Assembly: GCF_023101185.1 (NCBI RefSeq)
Contig: NZ_CP078077.1
Location: 2,881,630-2,945,629, forward strand
Length of the DNA stretch: 64,000 nucleotides
Reading direction: 5' to 3'
Source of the DNA: Microbacterium galbinum
GTDB taxonomy: Bacteria; Actinomycetota; Actinomycetes; Actinomycetales; Microbacteriaceae
The position numbers were made by a program, and so were the translations under genes. The notes beneath the pieces were generated by a model. It did no database searches, was not told the origin of the DNA, and saw only the letters and a list, made by a program, of their open reading frames with translations. Below are positions 1-8,479 of the stretch, one piece after another (position 1 is the first letter of the stretch; the number at the start of each line of letters is the position of its first letter).

Positions 1-391
1 GGTCGACGAGGTCGGAATCATCCGGGCACTGGGTCTGGCCGCCTCCCGTGCCGTCGATGCGGTCGTCGCGCAGGGCACGTCGACCGCGGGGGCGGTCGTG
101 CTGCTCGACGGGAACCATGACTATCTCTCGGCCGTGCATCATTCCGTGCTCGACGTGCGTCCGGTGATCAAAGGCGATCGGGACTGCGCTTCCGTCTCGG
201 CCGCATCCGTGATCGCGAAGGTCGCGCGCGACGCGCACATGGCCGAGCTCCATGCCGACTACCCGCAGTACCAGTGGGATCGCAACAAGGGATATGCGAG
301 CACCGAGCATCGAGAAGCCATCCGCACGCTCGGACTCTCCCCGCTGCATCGTGCGTCGTGGGCGATCGCCGATGCTCCCGCCCTGTTCTGA
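1..391 (+). CDS. rnhB: Ribonuclease HII (5'-truncated by window edge)
   Basis: RNase HII cleaves the RNA strand of RNA/DNA hybrids and removes misincorporated ribonucleotides. Only the C-terminal 129 codons are in the window, and the reading frame is open from base 2. Visible family blocks are LLDGN (third catalytic Asp), VIKGDRDCASVSAASVIAKV (fourth catalytic Asp in KGD) and WDRNKGYAS followed by SPLHRASW. The first catalytic Asp-Glu pair must lie upstream of base 1. It is followed by a DUF2469 gene, yraN and yifB, the usual actinobacterial order. Identity is secure; the start cannot be seen. Confidence 0.95.
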   Translation, partial: VDEVGIIRALGLAASRAVDAVVAQGTSTAGAVVLLDGNHDYLSAVHHSVLDVRPVIKGDRDCASVSAASVIAKVARDAHMAELHADYPQYQWDRNKGYASTEHREAIRTLGLSPLHRASWAIADAPALF

Positions 392-429
392 GCGCCGGGT
401 GCGGTGCCGCACGCGGGCTCTTGCGACCC

Positions 430-435
430 TAGGAT
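430..435 (+). promoter_or_regulatory. -10-like hexamer TAGGAT before the DUF2469 gene
   Basis: TAGGAT ends 9 nt before the ATG at 445. There is no clear -35 and no strong ribosome binding site, so a very short or absent leader is likely. Confidence 0.4.
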
Positions 436-444
436 GGAACCACC

Positions 445-771
445 ATGGATGAGGAAGCCTTCGACGACTACGACCGCGAGCTCGAGCTCGCGCTGTTCCG
501 CGAGTACCGAGACGTGGTCTCGCAGTTCCAGTACGTCGTCGAGACCGAGCGTCGGTTCTATCTGGCGAACGATGTGAACGTCGTGCGGCGCGACACGGAG
601 CACGACTTCTACTTCGAGATCTCGATGAGCGATGTGTGGGTGTGGGACATCTACCGCGCCGATCGCTTCGTGAAGGCCGTGCGTGTGCTGACCTTCAAGG
701 ACGTCAACGTCGAGGAGCTGCAGCGCCGGGAGTTCGAACTTCCCCAGGAACTCTCGCTCGACGGCGAGTGA
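445..771 (+). CDS. DUF2469 family protein
   Basis: A 108-residue acidic soluble protein beginning MDEEAFDDYDRELELALFRE, with an aromatic-rich middle (FYFEISMSDVWVWDIYRAD). From memory this matches DUF2469, a small protein conserved in Actinobacteria between rnhB and yraN, whose function I do not know. It has no signal peptide or membrane segment. The ATG is chosen because the conserved N-terminus begins there and because a -10-like hexamer lies just upstream. Its position between DNA-maintenance genes is conserved but does not define a role. Confidence 0.85.
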   Translation: MDEEAFDDYDRELELALFREYRDVVSQFQYVVETERRFYLANDVNVVRRDTEHDFYFEISMSDVWVWDIYRADRFVKAVRVLTFKDVNVEELQRREFELPQELSLDGE

Positions 772-887
772 GTCGGGAAAGCGCACCTCTCCTGCACCAC
801 TGACGCCTGAGGGCCGGGTTTCCGCCGTGCGGTGGACGCTCGGAGACCGCCCCGCCGCGCGGGTGCCACGATCGTCATGCTGTCGGA

Positions 888-1250
888 ATGGCAGCGAAGG
901 ATGACCTCGGTAGAGCCGGGGAAGAACGGGCGGCGCGGCATCTCGTCGGCGCCGGGTACACACTCCTGGACCGCAACTGGCGTTGCGCGCAAGGTGAGAT
1001 CGACATCGTGGCTCTTCAGGGCGAGGACCTCGTCTGCGTCGAGGTGAAGACGCGGCGGACGGTCGACTACGGGCACCCGTTCGAGGCGATCGACGCGCGC
1101 AAGAAGCGGCGGATGTGGGGGCTCGCCCACGCCTGGGCCGTCGCGCATCCGCTTCATGCTCGGGGGCGTCGGATCAGGCTCGATGTGGTGGGGATCGTCG
1201 GTCACGACCCGTCATCCGGGTCGCTCGAGCACGTGGCGGACCTCGTATGA
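888..1250 (+). CDS. yraN: YraN family (UPF0102) nuclease-fold protein
   Basis: A 120-residue protein of the YraN/UPF0102 family, which has a PD-(D/E)xK nuclease fold related to Holliday-junction resolvases; its substrate in cells is not settled. The catalytic-type residues are visible as GEIDIV (Asp39) and VEVKTRR (Glu52, Lys54), after an N-terminal GRAGEERAARHL helix. A CATGCT hexamer ends 6 nt before the ATG, like the start-proximal hexamers elsewhere in the window. The stop codon overlaps the yifB start by 4 nt, so the two are probably coupled. Confidence 0.9.
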   Translation: MAAKDDLGRAGEERAARHLVGAGYTLLDRNWRCAQGEIDIVALQGEDLVCVEVKTRRTVDYGHPFEAIDARKKRRMWGLAHAWAVAHPLHARGRRIRLDVVGIVGHDPSSGSLEHVADLV

Positions 1251-2776
1251 GCACCACACGCACCTGGGCGGTCGCCATCACAGGGGTGGACGGGCACATG
1301 GTCGAGGTCGAGGCGGACCTCTCGAACCAGACGCCGGAGTTCAAGATCATCGGGCTGCCCGACAAATCGCTCGGAGAGGCGGTGCAGCGCGTGCACAACG
1401 CATGCAAGAACTCCGGACTCGACCTCCCGCGGCGAAGGATGACGGTGAATCTCTCGCCGGCCAGCCTGCCGAAACACGGATCGGGCTTCGACCTCGCGGT
1501 CGCCGTCGCGACACTCGCTGCGGGGGATGCGATCTCCCCGCGATCGATCCGGGGCACCGTACACGTCGGCGAGCTCGGTCTCGACGGTCGTGTTCGACCG
1601 GTGGCCGGAGTGCTTCCCGCGGTGTTCGCGGCGGCGAGGGCAGGGTTCGAGCGCGTGATCGTGCCCCAGGCCAACGCCGCCGAAGCGCGACTGGTGACCG
1701 GGATCGAGGTCCGCGGGGCGCGCTCGCTCGCGGAGGTGGCGGTCTGGCACGGGGCGGATGTCGAGATCCCCGAGGTGCCCGTCGAAGAACCGCCCGCCGT
1801 GGAGGAGGAACCGAGCGAGTCGCTCGACCTCGCGGACATCGTGGGGCAGGAGTCGGCGGTCGAGGCGCTCGTGGTCGCCGCAGCGGGTGGGCACCACATG
1901 CTCCTCAGCGGTCCCCCTGGCGCCGGCAAGACGATGCTCGCGCGACGCCTCCCCGGAATCCTTCCACCGCTCACCGAAGGCGAAGCACTCGAGGTCGCCT
2001 CGATCCGCTCGCTGATGGGTGATCGAGTGGCGTGCCTCGACCGGACTCCACCGATCGAGGCACCGCATCACAGCGCATCCGTCGCCGCGCTGGTCGGCGG
2101 CGGATCGCGGGTGGCGCGTCCCGGCGCGATCGTGCGCGCCCATCGCGGCGTGCTGTTCCTCGACGAGGCGGCCGAGTTCTCAAGGGTGGCTCTGGACGCG
2201 CTTCGCCAGCCGCTCGAATCCGGCGCGATCGAGGTGATCCGCTCGGGGTTCACCGCACGGTTCCCCGCGCGCTTCCAACTCCTGCTCGCGATGAATCCGT
2301 GTCCGTGCGGCAATTACGGCGTGCGCGGCGCGGAATGCACCTGCCCGGCGCAGGCGATCAGGCGATATGCGACCCGGCTCTCGGGACCCCTCCGCGACCG
2401 TGTCGACATCGAGTTGCGCGTCGCGAGAGTGGCTGCATCGCGCGCGACCGCAGGTGGCCGCTCCGAATTCTCGACGGCCGCCGCTCGACAACGCGTCGCC
2501 GATGCGCGGGGGCGTGCGGCCGCGAGGTGGACGGGGACGCCGTGGTCGCGGAACGCCGACATCCCGGGGACGTGGCTCCGGCAGGGGGAGTTCCGCCTGG
2601 ACTCCGCGGATCGTCAGCCGCTCGATCGGGCACTCGAACGGGGAGCGCTGACCCTGCGCGGCTACGACAGGGTGTTGCGGTTGGCGTGGACGATGGCCGA
2701 CCTCGCCGGGCTCGCGCGTCCTCGACAGGATGAGATCGGTCGAGCGCTGCTCCTCAAGAGGGGGATGACGCCGTGA
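1247..2776 (+). CDS. yifB: YifB/ComM family Mg-chelatase-like AAA+ ATPase
   Basis: A 509-residue AAA+ protein of the YifB/ComM group; in some bacteria ComM is a helicase that promotes branch migration during transformation. It has an N-terminal ChlI-like domain (from MSTTRTWAVAITGVDG), Walker A GPPGAGKT near residue 222, Walker B LFLDEA near 303, and a cysteine cluster (NPCPCGNYG, then ECTCP) around 350-367. The ATG at 1247 is chosen because it overlaps the yraN stop by 4 nt and begins the conserved N-terminus. It also overlaps dprA by 4 nt, fitting a role in DNA uptake or recombination. Confidence 0.93.
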   Translation: MSTTRTWAVAITGVDGHMVEVEADLSNQTPEFKIIGLPDKSLGEAVQRVHNACKNSGLDLPRRRMTVNLSPASLPKHGSGFDLAVAVATLAAGDAISPRSIRGTVHVGELGLDGRVRPVAGVLPAVFAAARAGFERVIVPQANAAEARLVTGIEVRGARSLAEVAVWHGADVEIPEVPVEEPPAVEEEPSESLDLADIVGQESAVEALVVAAAGGHHMLLSGPPGAGKTMLARRLPGILPPLTEGEALEVASIRSLMGDRVACLDRTPPIEAPHHSASVAALVGGGSRVARPGAIVRAHRGVLFLDEAAEFSRVALDALRQPLESGAIEVIRSGFTARFPARFQLLLAMNPCPCGNYGVRGAECTCPAQAIRRYATRLSGPLRDRVDIELRVARVAASRATAGGRSEFSTAAARQRVADARGRAAARWTGTPWSRNADIPGTWLRQGEFRLDSADRQPLDRALERGALTLRGYDRVLRLAWTMADLAGLARPRQDEIGRALLLKRGMTP

Positions 2777-3963
2777 CCCACGAGATGATCGACGACCGGG
2801 AGGTCGTGCATGCGGCGTCCGCTCTCCGAGCAGGTGAGGCGGGCGCATCGACGGAGGCGATCGCTCGCGCGACGTGGTCGGTGCTCGCGGAACCGGGCGA
2901 CGGCGTCGCGGGCTCGCTGATCCGGGAACTCGGTGCCGCCGGTGCCCTCGAGCTTGCCCTCGATGCGCCGAGTCCGGCGGATGGTCGTGTGGACGGCTCC
3001 GCACGGGCGCATCGCGCGTTGGCGGAAGGGAGAGCGCGCTGGCGGCCGCGTGCGCAGACCCGTGCGTTGGTCGACGCCTTGCACGGTGCGAGCCAGGTCG
3101 GTGCGCGCCTGGTGATCCCCGGCGACCCGGACTGGCCGGATTCGCTGGACGACCTGGGGGAGCACGCTCCACCGGCGCTGTGGGTTCGCGGGGACGCCCG
3201 ACTCCTGAGGGCGACCCCGCGCGTGGCCATCGTCGGCGCTCGCGCGGCGACCGGGTACGGCGAGCACATCGCCGCCGAGATCGCCGGAGATCTCGCCGCG
3301 GGCGGTGCGACGGTCGTCTCGGGCGGGGCGTACGGCATCGACGGCGTCGCGCATCGTGCGGCGCTCGGAGTCCGAGGGGCGACCATCGCGTTCCTGGCCG
3401 GCGGTGTGGACCGCGCGTATCCCTCCGGACACCAGGAGCTCTTCACCCGAATAGCCGGGCACGGGGCGGTCGTCAGCGAGTTGCCGTGCGGAGCCGCACC
3501 GACGAAGTGGCGCTTCCTGGCCCGAAACCGTCTGATCGCGGCACTCGGCCAGGCGACCGTGGTCGTCGAGGCGGGATGGCGGAGCGGCTCCCTCAACACG
3601 GCGGGTCACGCGGCGGCGCTGGGGAGACCCCTCGGAGCCGTGCCGGGGCCGGTGACCTCGGCGGCCTCAGCGGGGTGCCATCGCCTGCTCCGTGAGTACG
3701 ACGCACGCTGTGTGACCTGCGCAGCAGAGGTCCGCGAGCTCTGGGGCGACGACACGCAGGAGGCGTCGGCTTCGCGGCGCCAGGATCCGGATCGCACCCG
3801 TCTGCTCGACGCTCTCGGAACGCGGACGCCGCTCGACGTCATGGAGATCTGTCGACGCAGCGGTCTCGCCCCCGACCGGGTGCGCGCGCTGCTCGGTCTG
3901 CTCGACCTCGAGGGGATCCTGACACGATCGGATGCGGGGTGGGTGCGCGCGGCGAACCGCTGA
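2773..3963 (+). CDS. dprA: DNA-processing protein DprA
   Basis: DprA binds incoming single-stranded DNA and loads RecA during transformation; it is also conserved in bacteria not known to be competent. This 396-residue protein has the Rossmann-like core: VAIVGARAATGYGEH from about residue 152, then GGAYGIDGVAHRAAL, FLARNRLIAAL and VVVEAGWRSGSLNTA. A C-terminal winged-helix-like region (TPLDVMEICRRSGL) follows. The GTG start overlaps the yifB stop (GTGA); an in-frame ATG lies 4 codons later. Neighbours yifB and xerC are the standard actinobacterial context. Confidence 0.95.
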   Translation: MTHEMIDDREVVHAASALRAGEAGASTEAIARATWSVLAEPGDGVAGSLIRELGAAGALELALDAPSPADGRVDGSARAHRALAEGRARWRPRAQTRALVDALHGASQVGARLVIPGDPDWPDSLDDLGEHAPPALWVRGDARLLRATPRVAIVGARAATGYGEHIAAEIAGDLAAGGATVVSGGAYGIDGVAHRAALGVRGATIAFLAGGVDRAYPSGHQELFTRIAGHGAVVSELPCGAAPTKWRFLARNRLIAALGQATVVVEAGWRSGSLNTAGHAAALGRPLGAVPGPVTSAASAGCHRLLREYDARCVTCAAEVRELWGDDTQEASASRRQDPDRTRLLDALGTRTPLDVMEICRRSGLAPDRVRALLGLLDLEGILTRSDAGWVRAANR

Positions 3964-4021
3964 TCGAGCCGCGGCGGCGAGGTGCGATCTCTCGCACCGT
4001 CATCCGGTGCATGCTGGAGCC

Positions 4022-4927
4022 ATGCAGCTCGCCGCCGCCGTCCAGGCCTTCACGGAGTACCTCGAGCGGGTGCGCCGGCTGTCGGCGGCGACGGTGCGCG
4101 CCTATCGCTCCGACCTGCGGGACCTGACAGCGTCGGCCGGAGACATCACGATCGGCGACGTCGATCTCGACGTGCTCCGAGACTGGCTGTGGAAAGCGAC
4201 CCAGCGCGGAGATGCACGGTCGACGTTGGCGCGCCGCGCGGCGGCTGCGCGATCGTTCTTCACCTGGGCGACCGAGCACGAGATCATCGCGCACGATCCG
4301 AGTCTCCGTCTGATCGCTCCGAAGCGCGGTCGCACCCTGCCGGTCGTGGCCTCGAAGGACGCGATGAGTTCGCTTCTCGAGCAGCACCGCAGCCGCGCGA
4401 CCGCCGGCGGAGATCCGCTCGCTCTCCGCGACCATGCGATCCTCGAGACGCTCTACGGCTCCGGCATCCGTGTCTCCGAACTCTGCGGACTGGACATCGA
4501 CGATCTCGACGTCGATCGCCGTACCGCGCGCGTGCTCGGCAAAGGCGCCAAGGAACGAGTCGTGCCCTTCGGGGTGCCCGCCCGGGAGGCGCTGAACGCG
4601 TACCTGCGGCGCGCGCGGCCGGCGCTCGTCGCCCGGAGCGATGCTTCCGGTGCCGCCGTCTTCCTCGGCAGCCGCGGCGGGCGAATCGGACCGCGTGCGG
4701 TGTACTCGCTGGTGGCAGAAGTGCTCGGCCCTCTCGTGGGGTCGGAGACGGTCGGTCCACATGCACTCCGGCATACGGCGGCGACGCACCTCCTCGACGG
4801 CGGCGCCGACCTGCGCGCCGTGCAGGAGATCCTCGGCCACGCCAGCCTGGGTACCACCCAGATCTACACGCACGTCTCCGCCGAGCGACTGACCGCCACC
4901 TACCGCCTCGCGCACCCGCGCGCCTGA
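4022..4927 (+). CDS. xerC: Tyrosine recombinase XerC
   Basis: This tyrosine recombinase should resolve chromosome dimers at dif together with a XerD partner that is not in this window. It has 301 residues: an N-terminal SAM-like DNA-binding domain and a catalytic domain with all active-site residues visible: Arg150 (GIRVSEL), Lys177 (GAKERV), His247 and Arg250 (HALRHTAATH), His273 (LGHASLG) and Tyr282 (QIYTHV). A CATGCT hexamer ends 6 nt before the ATG, supporting this start over longer in-frame extensions. Position between dprA and rpsB is typical of XerC rather than of a phage integrase. Confidence 0.93.
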   Translation: MQLAAAVQAFTEYLERVRRLSAATVRAYRSDLRDLTASAGDITIGDVDLDVLRDWLWKATQRGDARSTLARRAAAARSFFTWATEHEIIAHDPSLRLIAPKRGRTLPVVASKDAMSSLLEQHRSRATAGGDPLALRDHAILETLYGSGIRVSELCGLDIDDLDVDRRTARVLGKGAKERVVPFGVPAREALNAYLRRARPALVARSDASGAAVFLGSRGGRIGPRAVYSLVAEVLGPLVGSETVGPHALRHTAATHLLDGGADLRAVQEILGHASLGTTQIYTHVSAERLTATYRLAHPRA

Positions 4928-4934
4928 GCGGGCG

Positions 4935-5480
4935 TCACGAACCGTCGCAGCACGGCAGAAGGACCGCTCTGGCCGGTGCGCCGAAGAGCAGGAGCGGATT
5001 GATGTAGACACGGTCGAGGCGCACCCCCACGTGCAGGGTGCCGACCACGCTGTGCCCACCCTGAGCGACGACCCCCACGATGTCTCCCGCCACCACGGTG
5101 TCGCCGGGATTCAGGGGAGAGGCGAGCGGCTCGAAGGTCGAGACGTATCCGGCGCCGTGGTCGATCGTGAGCAGCGGACGGTCGACGACGGTTCCCCGGA
5201 AGGCCACGACGCCGTCCGCGGGTGCACGGACCTTCTGTCCCGGAACGCCGGCGATGTCGATCCCGCGGTGGCCGGCCCCGTAGGCGTGAGCGGGAGCGCG
5301 GTACGGCGCCGTCACGGTTCGCGGGCCGTCGAGGGGCCAGCGCCACGCGGCGTCGTTCTCCGACGAGTGGGGCCGGACGGAGGAGCCGGGCTCGAGGGCG
5401 GCGATCGCAGGATCGTGCGCGCCGAAAGCGAGCGCGATGAGGAGGGCGGCGATCAGGAAGACACGTCCGGGCGGGGTCAT
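4935..5480 (-). CDS. Secreted M23-type (LytM-fold) protein, probably catalytically inactive
   Basis: A 181-residue protein with an N-terminal signal or anchor (FLIAALLIALAFGA) and a LytM domain. The zinc-ligand motif HRGID (His71, Asp75) and the last ligand His150 are present. The two catalytic-site histidines of LytM enzymes are replaced: the YxHL-type His by Pro118 (STFEPLAS) and the first His of HxH by Thr148 (GTLHVG). It may therefore bind peptidoglycan or regulate an amidase, as degenerate LytM proteins do elsewhere; this is inference. It is convergent with xerC (7-nt gap) and divergent from rpsB. Confidence 0.85.
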   Translation of the reverse strand: MTPPGRVFLIAALLIALAFGAHDPAIAALEPGSSVRPHSSENDAAWRWPLDGPRTVTAPYRAPAHAYGAGHRGIDIAGVPGQKVRAPADGVVAFRGTVVDRPLLTIDHGAGYVSTFEPLASPLNPGDTVVAGDIVGVVAQGGHSVVGTLHVGVRLDRVYINPLLLFGAPARAVLLPCCDGS

Positions 5481-5579
5481 GCCGAGAGTCTGCGGGTCGT
5501 TCAGGCGGACGAGACGTGAGTCCGAGCGACAGGCCCGGAGGCGGGGGAGAAGTGCGCGATGTCGCCGCCCGTGGAGAGC

Positions 5580-5607
5580 AGGACAGGCGGTCGTTGTCCT
5601 GTATGCT
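5580..5607 (+). promoter_or_regulatory. Candidate rpsB promoter
   Basis: AGGACA and TATGCT are separated by 16 nt and could serve as -35 and -10. The -35 is weak. AGGACA also forms an inverted repeat with TGTCCT at 5595-5600, so an operator is possible. Confidence 0.4.
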
Positions 5608-5721
5608 GGAGGGGCACCTCGAAATCGGGGTGACTACGCGTGCCCAGAGCGACTCCGGTCGTGGCATCCACTCCCACAGGTCCTTCCTCGGAAGGCGGGT
5701 GTGCGCCGGGCACCAGGAAGT

Positions 5722-5737
5722 CCGATCGAACGATCGG
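5722..5737 (+). promoter_or_regulatory. Perfect palindrome in the rpsB leader
   Basis: CCGATCGAACGATCGG is a perfect inverted repeat that can form a 6-bp stem with a GAAC loop. It lies about 30 nt before the AAGGAGA ribosome binding site of rpsB. It could be an RNA element for S2 autoregulation or a DNA operator; the sequence does not decide. Confidence 0.35.
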
Positions 5738-5780
5738 CGAAAACCTCAACGGCGCACCGCGCCAGAACAAGGAGACGACC

Positions 5781-6731
5781 ATGGCTGTGGTCACCATCCG
5801 CCAGCTGCTCGACAGCGGCGTGCACTTCGGACACCAGACCCGTCGGTGGAACCCGAAGGTGAAGCGCTTCATCCTCACCGAGCGCAGCGGCATCCACATC
5901 ATCGACCTGCAGCAGTCGCTCGGCTACATCGACAAGGCCTACGACTTCGTCAAGGAGACCGTCGCCCACGGTGGCACGATCCTCTTCGTCGGCACCAAGA
6001 AGCAGGCGCAGGAGATCCTCGCCGAGCAGGCCACGCGCGTCGGTCAGCCCTTCGTCAACCAGCGCTGGCTCGGTGGACTCCTCACGAACTTCCAGACGAT
6101 CTCCAAGCGCCTCGCGCGCATGAAGGAGCTCGAGGAGCTCGACTACGAGACCCCGGCGAACAGCGGCTTCACGAAGAAGGAGCTCCTGCTCAAGAAGCGC
6201 GAGCTCGACAAGCTGCACAAGTCGCTCGGTGGAATCCGCAACCTCACCAAGACGCCGTCGGCCATCTGGGTCGTCGACGCCAAGCGCGAGCACCTCGCCA
6301 TCGACGAGGCCAAGAAGCTCGGCATCCCCGTGATCGGCATCCTCGACACGAACGCCGACCCGGACGACTTCCAGTACCCGATCCCCGGCAACGACGACGC
6401 GATCCGCTCGGTCTCGCTGCTGACGCGCATCATCGCCGACGCCGCTGCCGAGGGCCTGCAGCAGAAGCACAACCCGGAGACGGGCGACGCCGAGCCTCTC
6501 GCCGACTGGGAGAAGGAGCTCCTCGAGACTCCCGCCCAGGAGGTCCAGGAGTCCGCTGACGCCGCTGCCGTCGAGACCGCGGCCGACGAGGCCGCCGTCG
6601 TCGAGACGCCCGCCGCCGACGAGACCGCTGCCGACGCGGCCGGTGCCGAGGCTCACGACGAGGCGATCGCCGCCGCTTCCGGTGAGGAGACCGCTGAGGT
6701 CGCCGCCGCCGAGGCCGCAGACGCCAAGTAA
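5781..6731 (+). CDS. rpsB: 30S ribosomal protein S2
   Basis: Ribosomal protein S2 of the small subunit, 316 residues. The core begins [20 protein letters not shown], followed by [15 protein letters not shown] and the conserved block up to [15 protein letters not shown]. The start is the ATG preceded by AAGGAGA; an in-frame extension upstream is not part of S2. The last 60 or so residues form an acidic, Ala/Glu-rich tail (for example [18 protein letters not shown]) longer than in E. coli S2. tsf follows 44 nt downstream and the two are probably co-transcribed. Confidence 0.98.
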   Translation: MAVVTIRQLLDSGVHFGHQTRRWNPKVKRFILTERSGIHIIDLQQSLGYIDKAYDFVKETVAHGGTILFVGTKKQAQEILAEQATRVGQPFVNQRWLGGLLTNFQTISKRLARMKELEELDYETPANSGFTKKELLLKKRELDKLHKSLGGIRNLTKTPSAIWVVDAKREHLAIDEAKKLGIPVIGILDTNADPDDFQYPIPGNDDAIRSVSLLTRIIADAAAEGLQQKHNPETGDAEPLADWEKELLETPAQEVQESADAAAVETAADEAAVVETPAADETAADAAGAEAHDEAIAAASGEETAEVAAAEAADAK

Positions 6732-6775
6732 TCCCGCGACCACCACACACATCACGAAGCAAGGAGCCACCACAC

Positions 6776-7603
6776 ATGGCCAACTTCACCATCGCTGACC
6801 TCAAGGCGCTGCGTGAGCAGCTCGGTACGGGAATGGTCGACACCAAGAAGGCGCTCGAGGAGGCCGACGGAGACGTCGAGAAGGCCACCGAGATCCTGCG
6901 TCTCAAGGGTGCGAAGGGCAACGCGAAGCGCGCTGACCGTTCGACCAGCGAGGGACTCGTCGTCGCTCGCGAGCAGGCCGGTGCCGTGACGCTGATCGAG
7001 CTCGCGTGCGAGACTGACTTCGTCGCCAAGAACGACCGCTTCATCGCGCTGGCCGACAAGGTCGCCGACGCCGCTGCAGCCGTCAAGGCCGACTCGGTCG
7101 AGGCGGCCCTGGCCGCCGACGCGGCGGGTCAGTCCGTCGAGCAGCTGATCTCGGAAGAGGCTGCGATCATCGGCGAGAAGGTCGAACTGCGTCGTGTGCG
7201 TACGATCGCCGGCGACAACGTCGAGGTCTACCTGCACCGCACCAGCAAGGACCTGCCGCCGCAGATCGGTGTCGTCGTCGCCTACTCGGGCGACGACGCG
7301 GACACCGCTCGCAGCATCGCGCAGCACATCTCGTTCGCCAACCCGTCGTACCTCTCCCGCGAGGACGTTCCGGCTGACGCCGTCGAGAAGGAGCGGGAGA
7401 TCGTCACCGAGATCTCGCGCAACGAGGGAAAGCCCGAAGCGGCTCTCCCCAAGATCGTCGAAGGCCGCGTCTCCGCGTTCATCAAGCAGGTCGCCCTGCT
7501 GGAGCAGGACTACGCCAAGGACAACAAGCTCTCTGTCGCCCAGGTGGCGAAGGACGCCGGTATCACCGTGACGGACTTCGCGCGCTTCAAGGTCGGCGCG
7601 TAG
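6776..7603 (+). CDS. tsf: Elongation factor Ts
   Basis: EF-Ts is the guanine nucleotide exchange factor for EF-Tu. The 275-residue protein has an N-terminal UBA-like helix bundle ([20 protein letters not shown], then [11 protein letters not shown]) and the EF-Tu-contacting signature [12 protein letters not shown] near residue 80. The ATG is preceded by AAGGAG. It is transcribed with rpsB and ends in a strong intrinsic terminator. Confidence 0.98.
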   Translation: MANFTIADLKALREQLGTGMVDTKKALEEADGDVEKATEILRLKGAKGNAKRADRSTSEGLVVAREQAGAVTLIELACETDFVAKNDRFIALADKVADAAAAVKADSVEAALAADAAGQSVEQLISEEAAIIGEKVELRRVRTIAGDNVEVYLHRTSKDLPPQIGVVVAYSGDDADTARSIAQHISFANPSYLSREDVPADAVEKEREIVTEISRNEGKPEAALPKIVEGRVSAFIKQVALLEQDYAKDNKLSVAQVAKDAGITVTDFARFKVGA

Positions 7604-7610
7604 CAGAGTC

Positions 7611-7645
7611 GAAGGGGTTCGGATCGGTGAGATCCGAACCCCTTC
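7611..7645 (+). terminator. Intrinsic terminator after tsf
   Basis: A perfect 15-bp stem (GAAGGGGTTCGGATC with its complement) closes a GGTGA loop and is followed by TTCTTC-type bases. It ends the rpsB-tsf unit and separates it from pyrH. Confidence 0.9.
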
Positions 7646-7663
7646 TTCATGCCCAGAAGGCAC

Positions 7664-7669
7664 TATCTT
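7664..7669 (+). promoter_or_regulatory. Candidate -10 (TATCTT) for pyrH
   Basis: TATCTT lies between the tsf terminator and pyrH, 25 nt before the ATG. A GAGAGG ribosome binding site lies in the resulting short leader. No -35 is obvious. Confidence 0.4.
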
Positions 7670-7694
7670 GAATCGGGACGAGAGGACAACACCC

Positions 7695-8411
7695 ATGACC
7701 GAACGCACCGGACGCCGCCGCGTCCTTCTCAAGCTCTCCGGAGAGGCATTCGGCGCCGGTCAGCTGGGTGTCAACCCGGATGTCGTCGGCCAGATCGCGC
7801 GCGACATCGCCGCAGCCGTCGACCGCGTCGAGGTCGCCATCGTCGTGGGCGGGGGCAACTTCTTCCGCGGCGCCGAGCTGAGCCAGCGTGGCATGGACCG
7901 AGGGCGCGCCGACTACATGGGCATGCTCGGAACCGTGATGAACGCGCTCGCGCTGCAGGACTTCCTCGAGCAGGCCGGGGCGGCGACGCGTGTGCAGTCC
8001 GCGATCTCCATGACCCAGGTCGCCGAGCCCTACATTCCGCGCCGGGCGGAGCGTCACCTCGAAAAGGGCCGCGTCGTCATCTTCGGTGCCGGTGCCGGCC
8101 TCCCGTACTTCTCCACCGATACGGTCGCCGCTCAGCGCGCGCTCGAGATCGGCGCGGAGGAGGTCCTCGTCGCGAAGAACGGCGTCGACGCCATCTACAC
8201 GGCCGACCCCAACAAGCACGCGGATGCCGAGCGCATCGAGCGGGTCACGTACAGCGACGCGCTGCAGCGCGGGCTGAAGGTCGTCGATTCGACCGCCTTC
8301 AGCCTGTGCATGGACAACAACATGAACATGCGCGTCTTCGGCATGGAGCCCGCGGGCAACGTGACGCGCGCCCTTCTCGGTGAGCCGATCGGCACCCTGG
8401 TCACCACCTGA
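7695..8411 (+). CDS. pyrH: Uridylate kinase (UMP kinase)
   Basis: PyrH phosphorylates UMP to UDP with ATP in pyrimidine biosynthesis. The 238-residue protein has the amino-acid kinase fold: [18 protein letters not shown] at the N-terminus, [13 protein letters not shown], the [20 protein letters not shown] region, and the [11 protein letters not shown] uridine-site motif. The ATG with GAGAGG upstream is preferred over an in-frame TTG 9 codons earlier that overlaps the candidate -10. frr and cdsA follow as usual in Actinobacteria. Confidence 0.96.
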   Translation: MTERTGRRRVLLKLSGEAFGAGQLGVNPDVVGQIARDIAAAVDRVEVAIVVGGGNFFRGAELSQRGMDRGRADYMGMLGTVMNALALQDFLEQAGAATRVQSAISMTQVAEPYIPRRAERHLEKGRVVIFGAGAGLPYFSTDTVAAQRALEIGAEEVLVAKNGVDAIYTADPNKHADAERIERVTYSDALQRGLKVVDSTAFSLCMDNNMNMRVFGMEPAGNVTRALLGEPIGTLVTT

Positions 8412-8443
8412 GTGTGTGACGCGGCGGAGAAGGCTTCGCCCGA

Positions 8444-8449
8444 TAGAAT
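8444..8449 (+). promoter_or_regulatory. Candidate -10 (TAGAAT) for frr
   Basis: TAGAAT lies 30 nt before the frr GTG. An ATAGGAG ribosome binding site sits between them, so this transcript would have a normal leader. Confidence 0.45.
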
Positions 8450-8479
8450 TTGCAGAACACCCCGACGATAGGAGTCACC

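Larger units (their letters stand above)
5481..5780. other. Divergent intergenic region / rpsB leader
   Basis: These 300 bases between the M23 gene and rpsB carry no convincing gene. They hold a candidate rpsB promoter, a perfect palindrome just before the rpsB ribosome binding site, and on the minus strand CAGACT ending 6 nt before the M23 ATG, a possible -10 for that gene. The promoter position implies a 5' leader of roughly 170 nt. Confidence 0.5.

Noticed and set aside
4022..4927. Tyrosine recombinase considered as an integrase marking a mobile element.
   Set aside because: It sits in the conserved dprA-xerC-rpsB order, has no flanking attachment repeats, and no element genes are nearby.
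7668..7694. TTG at 7668 as the pyrH start.
   Set aside because: It overlaps the candidate -10 and has no ribosome binding site, while ATG 7695 follows GAGAGG and begins the conserved kinase.
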